Assembly: GCA_015075185.1 (NCBI GenBank)
Contig: JABTUW010000001.1
Location: 930,001 to 994,000, forward strand
Direction of reading: 5' to 3'
DNA length: 64,000 bases
Origin: Anaerolineales bacterium
Lineage (GTDB): Bacteria; Chloroflexota; Anaerolineae; 4572-78; J111
Made by a program: the position numbers and the translations under genes. This document shows, piece after piece, positions 9,509-17,523 of this stretch. Numbering within the stretch: position 1 is the stretch's first letter; every line of letters starts with the position of its first letter. The notes below the pieces were generated by a model. That model was given only the letters and a program-made list of their open reading frames with translations, was not told the DNA's origin and did no database searches.

Positions 9509-10975
9509 TTACAGCGCAATGTTGGCGGCTGATAAGTTAAGGCGGGCCAACTTGGATTTACGATGAGACAGATAAGCGGCATAGTTACGTTTTTGGTAAT
9601 AACGAACCATACGCAGGGCCGCCGCCGGGTCAAAAACCGGTTTGGGCAACGCACTGGTGAGCAACAGCCGCACTTGGTAGATAGTCAAAGTTGGCGCTTT
9701 GTTCTTGAATTTCAATCTCAAGCGGACCAGGAAATGATGAGCCAAGGCCACGAGCAACAGATGGTGATGCCAGCCCAACCAACTGCGGGTTTCATAATGG
9801 TCGAAGCCGATTTCGCCTTTGCCTTCTTCAAAGATAATTTCAACGGGCCAGCGCAACCCACTGAGCCGAACCAGGTCCAGCAAGGGGGTATCAGTCGGGG
9901 CGTTGCTGAAGTAGAACTTGAGTTCAGTTGGGTCCTCCACATTGCGTCGGATGACCAGCCACAGGTCGGGACCGGGCAAACCGCCTCGACTTTCAACTAC
10001 CCGCAAGAAAGCGAAATCACACACGATTGGACCTTTGCTGCCCTCCTTAATAGTGGCCCGGGTCCAAGCGGGGGCAGGAACTTGAGCCACGATGGTTTGA
10101 ACAGTGACCGCCTTATCGGTCGGATGGCACAAGCGCAGGCGGGTCGGCCGACGACCGCGCCCTTTCCAGGCGGGCACATAGACTTCGGGCCGTTTCAACC
10201 AGACCTGACCGGTAGTTTTGATTTCGGTGAAGTACCATTTGTCCAAAGCGGCGATGCCATCCCGAAAAGCGGGCGAATCGCCATACAATTCATCAGCGGC
10301 AACCCACTGAAACAGCAAGGGTTCTTCAAGCTGTTCGTTGCGTTGCACCGCTGCTTGCACCAACTTCAGGCCAATCTCCGGTTTGGTCTGGTAGGTCAGT
10401 TCAGCGGGCAGGCCACACGCCTGGCGACGTTCGCTATGAGGGTCATCAAACCAGTCCGCCGGTATAAACAACTGGCTGTCCAGCAGGGTATAGCCCTGGC
10501 GACTGACGTAGCCCAAATGAACCCCGACTTGCGAATTGGCTACCTTGCCCACCGAACCACAATACTGCGCCGCCACCCCGACCGAATCCTGGCCTTGTTT
10601 GACCACCCCCGACTCATCGATCAGCATCACCCCATCGGCTTCCCCCAGAGACCGGGCGACCAACCCTTGATGGATTATCACCGCTGGTTCCTTCTGCCAC
10701 GGGCTTTGACCCACAAAGTGCTGCATATCGCGCACATTTTGGCCCAACTCCAAGGCCATCCGCTCGACCGTCTTGCGCGGCGTATCGCCCCACAGCCCTT
10801 GAATGTACCGCCCGCTCCACTGCCACTGCTCTCGACGGCGAAAGGCTGGCTCAAACAGCTTCACGTAACCGTCCAATTCTGCCCCAAACTGCTCAACATC
10901 CTTGTCCGACAGGTTACATTCCGGTGCCGGACAGGTTTCAATAAACTGAACCTGGGTTATAATTGCCTCAGGCAT
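9509..10975 (-). CDS. IS701-family transposase
   Basis: A 488-residue DDE transposase with D120 ([14 protein letters not shown]), D228 (WVAADELYG) and the glutamate region [21 protein letters not shown], which fit the IS701 pattern. GAAGGAGAAAATACC precedes the ATG. The TAA stop (9509-9511) lies inside the 5-bp target duplication of the nested element, so the insertion left the coding sequence untouched. Whether the IS701-type element can still move with a separated 5-base tip is doubtful. Confidence 0.9.
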   Translation of the reverse strand: MPEAIITQVQFIETCPAPECNLSDKDVEQFGAELDGYVKLFEPAFRRREQWQWSGRYIQGLWGDTPRKTVERMALELGQNVRDMQHFVGQSPWQKEPAVIIHQGLVARSLGEADGVMLIDESGVVKQGQDSVGVAAQYCGSVGKVANSQVGVHLGYVSRQGYTLLDSQLFIPADWFDDPHSERRQACGLPAELTYQTKPEIGLKLVQAAVQRNEQLEEPLLFQWVAADELYGDSPAFRDGIAALDKWYFTEIKTTGQVWLKRPEVYVPAWKGRGRRPTRLRLCHPTDKAVTVQTIVAQVPAPAWTRATIKEGSKGPIVCDFAFLRVVESRGGLPGPDLWLVIRRNVEDPTELKFYFSNAPTDTPLLDLVRLSGLRWPVEIIFEEGKGEIGFDHYETRSWLGWHHHLLLVALAHHFLVRLRLKFKNKAPTLTIYQVRLLLTSALPKPVFDPAAALRMVRYYQKRNYAAYLSHRKSKLARLNLSAANIAL

Positions 10976-11185
10976 GGTATTTTCTCCTTCCCACTTGGCT
11001 CGTGGTGGGAGAACAATATCATGCCTTTGTCTTTTGGATTATTTTTTCATCAACATTGCGCTGTAATACTAATTGCGGCCAACAATCCATAATAAGCATT
11101 TCTCCATTATGTACCTCTTTAATGGTGAGTTACAGCATACCCACCATGGCTGACCTATTGAGCCTGCTGGACAGAGACCAAACTA

Positions 11186-11311
11186 TCAGCGCAAACGATA
11201 CCCTCGCCGGCGGAAGTGATGAAAGACTGCCATCAGAATAACCCCGCCAGCCACCGCTACCCGCATGGCTGGGAAGCTGAAGTTGTTTGGGTTGATCGTG
11301 CTGATACCAAA
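11186..11311 (-). pseudogene. C-terminal remnant of a GlsB/YeaQ/YmgE-type protein
   Basis: The minus strand encodes FGISTINPNNFSFPAM, then AVAGGVILMAVFHHF and a basic end, then TGA. It matches the C-terminal 40 residues of the intact GlsB-like protein at 23551-23823 (FGISVVNRDNFSLPAM ... VGGAIILLVVLHF). No N-terminal half is present: the sequence runs straight into the Lys-rich small gene in another frame, so a deletion probably fused the two. Confidence 0.75.
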
Positions 11312-11415
11312 TAGAGCTTTTTGTCTCTCTTGTCTCTTTTAGCCTGCTTTTTTCCCTTCATGGTTTTTGCCGGCTTTTTCTTGTCTTTCTTTTTCTTGTC
11401 TTGACTTTTACTCAT
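11257..11415 (-). CDS. Small Lys-rich protein, probably truncated
   Basis: A 52-residue ORF: MSKSQDKKKKDKKKPAKTMK, then GKKQAKRDKRDKK, then an unrelated tail that reads the YmgE remnant in the wrong frame. AAAGGAGAAAAAAGT precedes the ATG. Small lysine-rich proteins of this style occur in stress-induced gene sets. The 92-nt element A sits 109 bases upstream in the same orientation, as it does before other stress-type genes here. Confidence 0.55.
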   Translation of the reverse strand: MSKSQDKKKKDKKKPAKTMKGKKQAKRDKRDKKLYLVSARSTQTTSASQPCG

Positions 11416-11523
11416 ACTTTTTTCTCCTTTGTAATTATGTTTTATCGTTCAATATGATCATGTTGTCGAATTCTTGTAATTCAAGAACATAGGGCGAACC
11501 ATATTTTTGATATGCAATTGCTA

Positions 11524-11615
11524 TTATAAATGATCTGAGTTCTGCAAACTGTCAGTGAAACTCTGAGTTTTGTGTAGGATTTAGGCTGATTCTTTCGTCG
11601 GTGTTTGGCCTACAT
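11524..11615 (-). promoter_or_regulatory. 92-nt promoter-like element, copy A
   Basis: Aligns without gaps over 92 bases with copies B, C and D. It begins TGTAGGCCAAACACCGAC after one base and has CCTACAC in the middle, CTCAG-N7-CTGAC, then GTTTGCAGAACTCAGATC. It ends in TTATAA, where the other copies have GTATCC. It is the most diverged copy. It precedes the Lys-rich gene. Confidence 0.75.
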
Positions 11616-11678
11616 AGCGTACCGCACCAACTCGGTATTAGTTTTCAAATTCGTCTCTTTAGGAGACGTGGTAAAGTC

Positions 11679-11699
11679 TTGTAGGGCAAATTCCTACAG
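11679..11699 (+). promoter_or_regulatory. Isolated dyad of the 92-nt element, site E
   Basis: TTGTAGG-GCAAATT-CCTACAG matches only the first dyad of the 92-nt element; the following bases differ. It lies 55 bases before the GTG start of the glycosyltransferase remnant. Confidence 0.6.
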
Positions 11700-11754
11700 C
11701 CAGACAGGAATTTCCCTGATTGATAACGTTAGGGCAAACGGCTATACTGAAAGG

Positions 11755-12016
11755 GTGGAACAACAACAAAAATCAAATGTAGGTCGAATTGCGTTCATTG
11801 GTAACTATCTGCCCCGCCAGTGTGGGATCGCTACCTTTACCACGGATCTATGCCAGGCCGTGGCCGTCGAGTACCCCGAAGCTACCTGTTTGGCCGTGCC
11901 GGTTAATGACACCCCGGCCGGCTACGCCTATCCGGCGGAAGTCCGTTTTGAGTTGGCGGAACAGGAGTTAGCCTCTTATCAACGGGCGGCCGATTTTCTG
12001 CACGTCAACAATGTTG
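11755..12016 (+). pseudogene. Glycosyltransferase N-terminal fragment
   Basis: From a GTG preceded by TGAAAGG it encodes RIAFIGNYLPRQCGIATFTT, then CLAVPVNDTPAGYAYP and VRFELAEQELASYQRAADFL. This is the N-terminal 85 residues of a GT4-type glycosyltransferase with the usual G-N-Y-x-P-R-x-C-G-I-A-T-F-T motif. It ends abruptly at a junction with GH130 sequence in another frame, so the catalytic C-terminal domain is missing. A promoter-like dyad (site E) is retained upstream. Confidence 0.8.
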
Positions 12017-12017
12017 G

Positions 12018-12275
12018 GTGTTTGGACCGGAAGCGCCTTACGAGCGGGAAGGGGATGTCGGCAACGTTGTTTTCCCCTGCGGCTACACCGTTGGCTCGGA
12101 TGGCGATACGCTCAACCTGTACTACGGCGGGGCAGACACCTGTATTGCCCTGGCTACGGGCAGTATTCGGGCGCTCTTGGATTGGCTGGAGCGGCATGGG
12201 CAGCAGCATGAGCAAAGCGGCTGGTGGGAGCAAAACCAGGAGGCCCAGGGCCGCCGAGATTTGAGAGTGGCTTAA
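12018..12275 (+). pseudogene. GH130 glycosidase C-terminal fragment
   Basis: Encodes FGPEAPYEREGDVGNVVFPC, GDTLNLYYGGADTCIALATG and SIRALLDWLERHG, the C-terminal end of a GH130 mannoside phosphorylase or glycosidase, then a short tail to a stop. The N-terminal three quarters are absent. With the preceding fragment this marks one deletion between two formerly neighbouring carbohydrate genes. Confidence 0.8.
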
Positions 12276-12312
12276 TGTTAGGTTTTAAACGTTTAGGAGT
12301 TAACTTTTCTTA

Positions 12313-15042
12313 ATGAGCTTGCCAACACGCTTACGCCTGTGGACCGTCGTCATTATTGCGGGCGTTATCTATCTAATCGTACAGTTTGGGGTCGAGTTAT
12401 ATACTGACTATCTTTGGTTTCAACAGCTCAACCTGGTGTCAGTTTTTCTAACCAGCCTGGGAGCACGGCTTGGCGTAGGTTTGCTTGTGGCCGTCCCGGT
12501 CATAGCTCTCTTTTGGGTCAATATCTTTATCGCGCGCTGGCAGTCGATTCGCAACGTTCTCTTTTTTAGCGATGAAACCCTGGTAGCTCGGAAATATATT
12601 GTTCGGCTCATCTGGGGCGTGGGTTTAGGGCTGGGTTGGTTATTGGCGGTCGCAGCTTCCGGCAATTGGTTATTGTTTTTACGGTTTTTGCATCGGCAAT
12701 CCTTCAATCTGGCCGATCCGATTTTTAATAGGGATGTGGGCTTCTATATCTTCAGCTTGCCCGTTTATCACTTTATCCAGCGCTGGCTGATCATCGCCTT
12801 GTTTTTAGCATTGATTGGCGCAGCGGCCATTTATGCTCTGGCTCAACAAAATAATCTGGCCGAAGGCCGCTTGATTATTTTGCCCCACGTCCAACTGCAC
12901 CTCTCGATTTTGGGTGTATTTATCTTTCTAACCTTTGCCCTGGGCCATTGGCTGGATTTATTCGACTTGCTGTACTCGGCGCGAGGAGTGGCTTTTGGGG
13001 CCAGCTACACCGACATCAACGTTTCAATGCCGGCGCTGTGGCTGATGATCGCCATTGCCGTGGTGACGGCCGCCATCTTGCTGCTGAATGTCTTTCTGCG
13101 CCGCCCCGCGCTCAGTTTGGCAGCCATTTTCATCTGGATTGTGGCCGGCATCGTCGGCGGAGGGTTTGTGCCGGGACTGGTCCAGCGTTATGTGGTCCAG
13201 CCCAATGAGCTGGTCCGCGAAGCTCCTTACATTGAAAATAACATCCGCTTTACCAACCTGGCTTACGGCCTCGATAAAATTCAAGAGCGAGATTTTAGCC
13301 GGGTTGACCCCCTCACTCGACAAGCCCTGACCGATAATGAAGTTACCCTGAAAAATATCCGCTTGTGGGATTACCGGCCTTTGCAGCAAACCTATCAGCA
13401 GATCCAAGCGATCCGGCTCTACTATCACTTCCTGGATATTGACCTGGATCGCTATACGATCAACGGCGAAGTTCGCCAGGTGGCCCTGTCAGCCCGAGAA
13501 CTGGATATAAACCGCTTGCAATCGCCCACCTGGATCACCCATCGCTTACAGTTTACACATGGTTATGGCGTGGTGGTCAACCCGGTCAACGAAGTCACCG
13601 GCGATGGCCTGCCGCAGTTGTGGGTTAAAGACCTGCCGCCGGCGTCCAGCGTAGGGTTAGAGGTCAAGCGCCCCGAAATTTACTTCGGCGAAGGGACCTC
13701 AGACTATATTTTTGTAAAAACCCGGGAACGCGAATTTAATTACCCCAGCGGCGAACAAAATATCTACGCCAGCTATGAAGGGGTGGGCGGCGTGGTGCTG
13801 GATAGCTATCTCAAACGTCTGGCGTTTGCCCTGCGGCTGGCCGATGTCAATATGCTGCTCAGCCAGGATTTTACCCTCGACAGCCGGGTGATGCTTTACC
13901 GCAATGTGACCGACCGGGCCGGTCAAATTGCGCCTTTCTTGCATTACGACCGCGATCCCTACATCATCATTGGCCCGGATGGCCGGCTCTATTGGCTGCT
14001 CGACGCCTACACCACCTCGGACCTTTTTCCCTATTCCGAGCCGATGGGCGACCTGAACTATATTCGCAATTCGGTCAAAGTTGTCGTTGACGCCTACGAT
14101 GGTACCCCCACCTTTTATGTGGTTGACCCGGCAGACCCGCTGATCAAATCTTATATGGCAATTTTCCCCAATCTCTTTACCTCCATGAGCAACATGCCCG
14201 ACTGGCTTCGCGCTCACCTGCGCTACCCCGAAGACCTCTTCAGTATTCAAGCCAAGTTATACCAGACCTATCACATGCGGGATGTCAATGTTTTCTACAA
14301 CAAAGAAGACCTGTGGCAGACGCCCCTGGAAACTTTTGCCGGCAATACTCAGCCGGTTGAACCCTATTATGTGGTTCTGCGCTTGCCCGGCGAAACAAAG
14401 GGTGAATACGTGTTGACCCAGCCCTTTACCCCTAATAACAAGGATAATTTGATTGCCTGGCTGGCCGCCCGTTCTGATGGAGAAAATTACGGCCAACTGG
14501 TGACCTATCGTTTCCCCAAGCAAGAACTGGTTTTTGGCCCCCTCCAAATTGAGGGCCGGATTGACCAGGACCCCGAAATTTCTGCCCAGATCACCTTGTG
14601 GAGTCAAAGCGGCTCCCAGGTTATTCGGGGCAACCTGCTGGTGCTGCCCCTTGACAACTCGCTGCTCTATATCGAGCCGCTCTATCTCCAGGCCGTAAAT
14701 GGCCAAATTCCTGAACTCAAGCGGGTTATTGTTGTTTCGGGGAATCAGGTGATCATGCGTGAAACTCTGGCAGAAAGCTTGCAGGCTCTCTTTAGCCAGA
14801 ATGGCCCTGACCTGACCTCGGCCGAGTCCCCTCCTGCAACGGGCGAAACCCCACCCCGGCCAACTCCGCCAACGGTTGACCTGACCAGCCAGGACGCAAA
14901 TCAACTGGCAATTACTGCCTCTCATCACTACGACGCCGCCCAAAAAGCCCTCCAAAATGGCGACTGGGCCACCTATGGCGCCGAGCTGGAAAAAATGAAA
15001 GCCGCCCTGGATGCGTTGGTGCGAGTGACCGGTCAGCCGTAG
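12313..15042 (+). CDS. UPF0182 family membrane protein
   Basis: A 909-residue protein with a hydrophobic N-terminal third holding about seven membrane helices (from residue 11 to about 285), including the family pattern ELYTDYLWFQQL near the start, then a large extracytoplasmic region with REAPYIENNIRFTNLAYGL and YWLLDAYTTSDLFPYSEP. Both are typical of UPF0182, a conserved family of unknown function in actinobacteria, cyanobacteria and Chloroflexi. The C-terminus has a Pro/Thr-rich linker and a helical tail. AGGAGTT precedes the ATG by about 12 bases. It is intact amid decayed neighbours. Confidence 0.92.
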   Translation: MSLPTRLRLWTVVIIAGVIYLIVQFGVELYTDYLWFQQLNLVSVFLTSLGARLGVGLLVAVPVIALFWVNIFIARWQSIRNVLFFSDETLVARKYIVRLIWGVGLGLGWLLAVAASGNWLLFLRFLHRQSFNLADPIFNRDVGFYIFSLPVYHFIQRWLIIALFLALIGAAAIYALAQQNNLAEGRLIILPHVQLHLSILGVFIFLTFALGHWLDLFDLLYSARGVAFGASYTDINVSMPALWLMIAIAVVTAAILLLNVFLRRPALSLAAIFIWIVAGIVGGGFVPGLVQRYVVQPNELVREAPYIENNIRFTNLAYGLDKIQERDFSRVDPLTRQALTDNEVTLKNIRLWDYRPLQQTYQQIQAIRLYYHFLDIDLDRYTINGEVRQVALSARELDINRLQSPTWITHRLQFTHGYGVVVNPVNEVTGDGLPQLWVKDLPPASSVGLEVKRPEIYFGEGTSDYIFVKTREREFNYPSGEQNIYASYEGVGGVVLDSYLKRLAFALRLADVNMLLSQDFTLDSRVMLYRNVTDRAGQIAPFLHYDRDPYIIIGPDGRLYWLLDAYTTSDLFPYSEPMGDLNYIRNSVKVVVDAYDGTPTFYVVDPADPLIKSYMAIFPNLFTSMSNMPDWLRAHLRYPEDLFSIQAKLYQTYHMRDVNVFYNKEDLWQTPLETFAGNTQPVEPYYVVLRLPGETKGEYVLTQPFTPNNKDNLIAWLAARSDGENYGQLVTYRFPKQELVFGPLQIEGRIDQDPEISAQITLWSQSGSQVIRGNLLVLPLDNSLLYIEPLYLQAVNGQIPELKRVIVVSGNQVIMRETLAESLQALFSQNGPDLTSAESPPATGETPPRPTPPTVDLTSQDANQLAITASHHYDAAQKALQNGDWATYGAELEKMKAALDALVRVTGQP

Positions 15043-15088
15043 CGAGCTTGATGATACAAACCAGGCCGACTTCAGGGGTCTTTGCTTA

Positions 15089-15123
15089 AATAAATAAAAA
15101 ACCGCCCTCTTTGCGGGACGGTT
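15089..15123 (-). terminator. Rho-independent terminator, minus strand
   Basis: On the minus strand AACCGTCCCGCAAAGAGGGC then GGTTTTTTATTTATTT: a GC-rich stem followed by a long T run. It would end the response-regulator remnant transcript at 15158. Confidence 0.8.
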
Positions 15124-15157
15124 GAGGCGCTAATATTTGGGCAGAGAGCTAACAAAC

Positions 15158-15538
15158 TTACTGGGAAGGGTTCAAATAATCATCAAGATTATGACGAACC
15201 GCATAAGCCGTTGCTTCGGCCCGATTGCCTAAACCCATTTTTTCAAAAATATTGCTGACGTAGTTACGAACTGTCCCTCCCCTAAATACAGACTGGCGGC
15301 GATCTCTCTGTTAGTTTTGCCCTGGGCAATGAGCGCCAACACGTTTAATTCGCGCTCCGACAGACCAGCAAATGCTTCCGAGCGGGTCGAGTCCCGCAAT
15401 TTGGCCAGGACCTGGCCCGCTACGCCGGGGTCTAACGAGGCATTCCCCTGGGCGACCGTGTTAATCGCCCGGATCAAATCGTCATTGCCGACCTGCTTCA
15501 AAACATAGCCGACCGCCCCCGCCGAAATAGCATTAATA
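15158..15538 (-). pseudogene. NarL/FixJ response-regulator remnant with frameshift
   Basis: Encodes the end of a receiver (INAISAGAVGYVLKQVGNDD) and a LuxR-type HTH ([20 protein letters not shown]). In the HTH a missing base in the G run near 15278-15282 shifts the frame; adding one G restores [20 protein letters not shown] and a natural C-terminus at the TAA 15158-15160. The receiver's first 75 or so residues, with the phospho-acceptor Asp, are absent. Truncated at the 5' side just after a small membrane gene. Confidence 0.8.
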
Positions 15539-15545
15539 AATACCC

Positions 15546-15719
15546 TTATTCAGCCTGACCAGCGGCATAAAAGGTTAAGACCATCGCCCCGATCATCAGC
15601 GCAATCCCACCCAAGATCAGGCTATACGTCCAATCATAGGAATATTCGTAGCTCAGCCAGATCGTCAGGATTACACCCAAACCCGGCCAGATCAACTTTC
15701 TGCGAATTTTCTGAAGCAT
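15546..15719 (-). CDS. Small two-helix membrane protein
   Basis: A 57-residue ORF: basic start MLQKIRRKLIWPGLGVILTI, a polar YEYSYDWTYS turn, and a second hydrophobic helix LILGGIALMIGAMVLTF. AAGGAAAAAAG precedes the ATG. It resembles small accessory membrane proteins; no family is recognised. It reads toward the response-regulator remnant. Length and ribosome site favour a real gene. Confidence 0.5.
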   Translation of the reverse strand: MLQKIRRKLIWPGLGVILTIWLSYEYSYDWTYSLILGGIALMIGAMVLTFYAAGQAE

Positions 15720-15892
15720 CTTTTTTCCTTATGAAGAGGATGACCATATTCATGAATTACAGACTTGCCGGATTCGCCTGAATAATGTGATGGACAACTT
15801 TTATTCTAAAATAGACATTATATCGATTAGATGAGACAGAAACGCAAAATTCGGTTACACTAAAGGACACTCTAAAAAATAAGGGGTGTCCC

Positions 15893-16460
15893 ATGAGCCA
15901 ATATCAGGAATATGCCGAGAAACCCGGCGAATTCTTAGCCCTAACGGGTTATACCCGCCAGGAATTTGATGCCTTGTTGCCCCACTTTCGTCACCATTAC
16001 TACGAGTGGATGAAGATCCATCGTTTAGATGGCAAACCCGCGGCAAACGGGCCTATAGTGATTACCAGAACTGTCCCTTACCGCTGATGGAGGACAAACT
16101 TTTTCATCTTGAATTATCTCAGACCAACAACCTCCAAACGGTACAAGGCTTGCTGGGATTAGCCAACCCAAAGCCAATGTCTGGATCCATTGTCTGCATC
16201 CAATCTTGAACCAAAGCTTGGCGCTGGGTGAACTCCCAGCTCGGCAGATGGATGAGGTGGTCTTCGATGAAACACAAGCGGCGCTTTGCTTATGACGGAC
16301 GGAGCGACCTATTCAACGTCCTGGTGATCCTGACCAACAACAGCTTTATTACAGTGGTAAAACAACACACGTCAAAAATAATATCCTGATCAACATGCTT
16401 GTCAGATCTTTTCTTGACCGATACGGTCGAGGCAAAGGCACGACAAAAGTTAGCCGATGA
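15893..16460 (+). pseudogene. Broken IS5-like transposase gene
   Basis: Frame 1 starts MSQYQEYAEKPGEFLALTGY with the YTRQEFDALLPHF helix. The reading shifts near 16020-16035 to continue with KRAYSDYQNCPLPLMEDKLF and TNNLQTVQGLLGL. Further downstream DGATYSTSW-like sequence in one frame and ERPIQRPGDPDQQQLYYSGK in another show the catalytic D-G-T-E-R-P-I block. At least three frame changes. A separate element from the IS at 8467, judged by sequence. It ends against a truncated winged-helix gene. Confidence 0.8.
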
Positions 16461-16482
16461 AAGTTGTTGCATCTCTAAGTAT

Positions 16483-16725
16483 TCAAATACGTGTCACCAA
16501 CTCATCTAACTCTCGCCCAATCATAGAGACTGTTCGGCCAGCATATTTGGCAATGTTTTCCGCCGTATCGGTCGTGTGCCGGTTATTATAGAAGAATCTG
16601 AGCAAGTCCCACTTGATGAAGGAATTGACGTTTGTCTTGACAAAGTCGAGCATAGCCGGCTCCAGGTCATCCATCAATCGAGTCACAAGGAGGGGGGGCG
16701 GGTCAGCTTCCTGTGATTGGCTCAT
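16483..16725 (-). pseudogene. Truncated winged-helix (MarR-like) protein
   Basis: The reading gives MSQSQEADPPPLLVTRLMDD, then a region FIKWDLLRFFYNNRHTTDTA and ENIAKYAGRTVSMIGRELDE, the first helices of a winged-helix DNA-binding domain. It stops after 80 residues where the wing should follow, exactly where transposase debris begins, so the 3' end was probably lost to that insertion. GAGGAAA precedes the ATG, which overlaps the end of the YtxH-like gene. Confidence 0.6.
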
Positions 16726-17074
16726 CATTTTCCTCAGTGGGGTTAATAGCTTCAACGACTCTATCTGCACTTTGGCTTACGGCTTGAATGATGCTGTCTT
16801 TACCACGGCTGATCGCCTCAGTAGCAGTCTGTTTCCCTTTTTCCACCACCTCTTTGCTTTTTTCTTGCCAGACAGCCGCCTGCTCCTGAGCGCGTTGGCT
16901 AGCTTCTGCAAGGCCCTTGGCCGCCTCCTCTTTTAACTCAAGGCTTTTATCTCTTAATTGGCTGCGGGTCTCCTCGCCCGATTGAGGCGTCAGGAGTAAA
17001 GCCAACCCTGCTCCGACCAACCCACCTGTCATTAAACCGACAAAGAATAGGGTCCCACTGTTTTGTTTTGACAT
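16703..17074 (-). CDS. YtxH domain-containing protein
   Basis: A 123-residue protein with an N-terminal Gly-rich hydrophobic helix (FFVGLMTGGLVGAGLALLLT, then PQSGEETR), the YtxH signature, followed by a long charged helix or coiled coil (about residues 36-110). YtxH proteins are general-stress proteins of the envelope in firmicutes; the mechanism is unknown. AAAGGAG precedes the ATG. The 92-nt element B lies 146 bases upstream in the same orientation, supporting stress control. The 3' end overlaps the truncated winged-helix gene. Confidence 0.85.
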   Translation of the reverse strand: MSKQNSGTLFFVGLMTGGLVGAGLALLLTPQSGEETRSQLRDKSLELKEEAAKGLAEASQRAQEQAAVWQEKSKEVVEKGKQTATEAISRGKDSIIQAVSQSADRVVEAINPTEENDEPITGS

Positions 17075-17220
17075 AGTTTATTGACTCCTTTACTTGTTTC
17101 TATGGTTGATATTTAAAGATAGATAATCCCTGAGCCTCTCTACCCTATCAGGTGCTGACACCTCTCGCCTGAACTAGGCCGAGTGAGCGGAGAAACCTGA
17201 CGGGAGTAACCCCTCCATTA

Positions 17221-17312
17221 GGATACACGATCCGAGTTCTGAAAACTATCGGCAGAATGCTGATTTTGGTGTAGGTAATAAGCTTATGCCTTTGTCGGTA
17301 TTTGCCCTACAA
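17221..17312 (-). promoter_or_regulatory. 92-nt promoter-like element, copy B
   Basis: Ungapped match to copies A, C and D. First dyad TTGTAGG-N7-CCGACAA, central CCTACAC, second dyad ATCAG-N7-CCGAT, then AGTTTTCAGAACTCGGATCG and TGTATCC. It drives toward the YtxH-like gene. The remaining 17313-17523 before glgB holds no gene. Confidence 0.8.
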
Positions 17313-17523
17313 CACTGATCACCTCACTTGCCCGAATGAGGTACCCGGTTTACCATATCCTCTGTTGCTATGCTAACCGGGTCAACCTGATTTAATAGCG
17401 GAGTTCTGGCGAAGCCAGGTCAAATTACAACCGACTCATTGTTTCAGCAGCTCTATTTGTCCGCAGGTTGAGGTAACTCCAGGATTTGGACAGAGTTAAA
17501 TGGCCTAAAATGAGGAGGTCACT

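Larger units (their letters stand above)
8462..11068. mobile_element. IS701-type insertion sequence, interrupted by an IS5-type element
   Basis: The right end reads CAACATTGCGCTGTAATA; the left end is TATTA followed, after the nested element, by CAGCGCAATGTTG, so the two 18-bp ends are perfect inverted repeats. Flanking CTAA (8458-8461 and 11069-11072) is a 4-bp target duplication fitting the YTAR preference of IS701. Without the nested element and its duplicated 5 bases the element is about 1.56 kb with one transposase gene. Confidence 0.85.
11416..11754. other. Divergent promoter region carrying elements A and E
   Basis: A gap of 339 bases between the minus-strand Lys-rich gene and the plus-strand glycosyltransferase remnant. 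It holds the 92-nt element A (minus) and a perfect dyad E (plus), listed separately. No further gene is seen. Confidence 0.6.

Noticed and set aside
9563..11092. 509-codon ORF antisense to the IS701-type transposase
   Set aside because: It runs through the terminal repeat and out of the element; the transposase on the other strand has all its catalytic residues.
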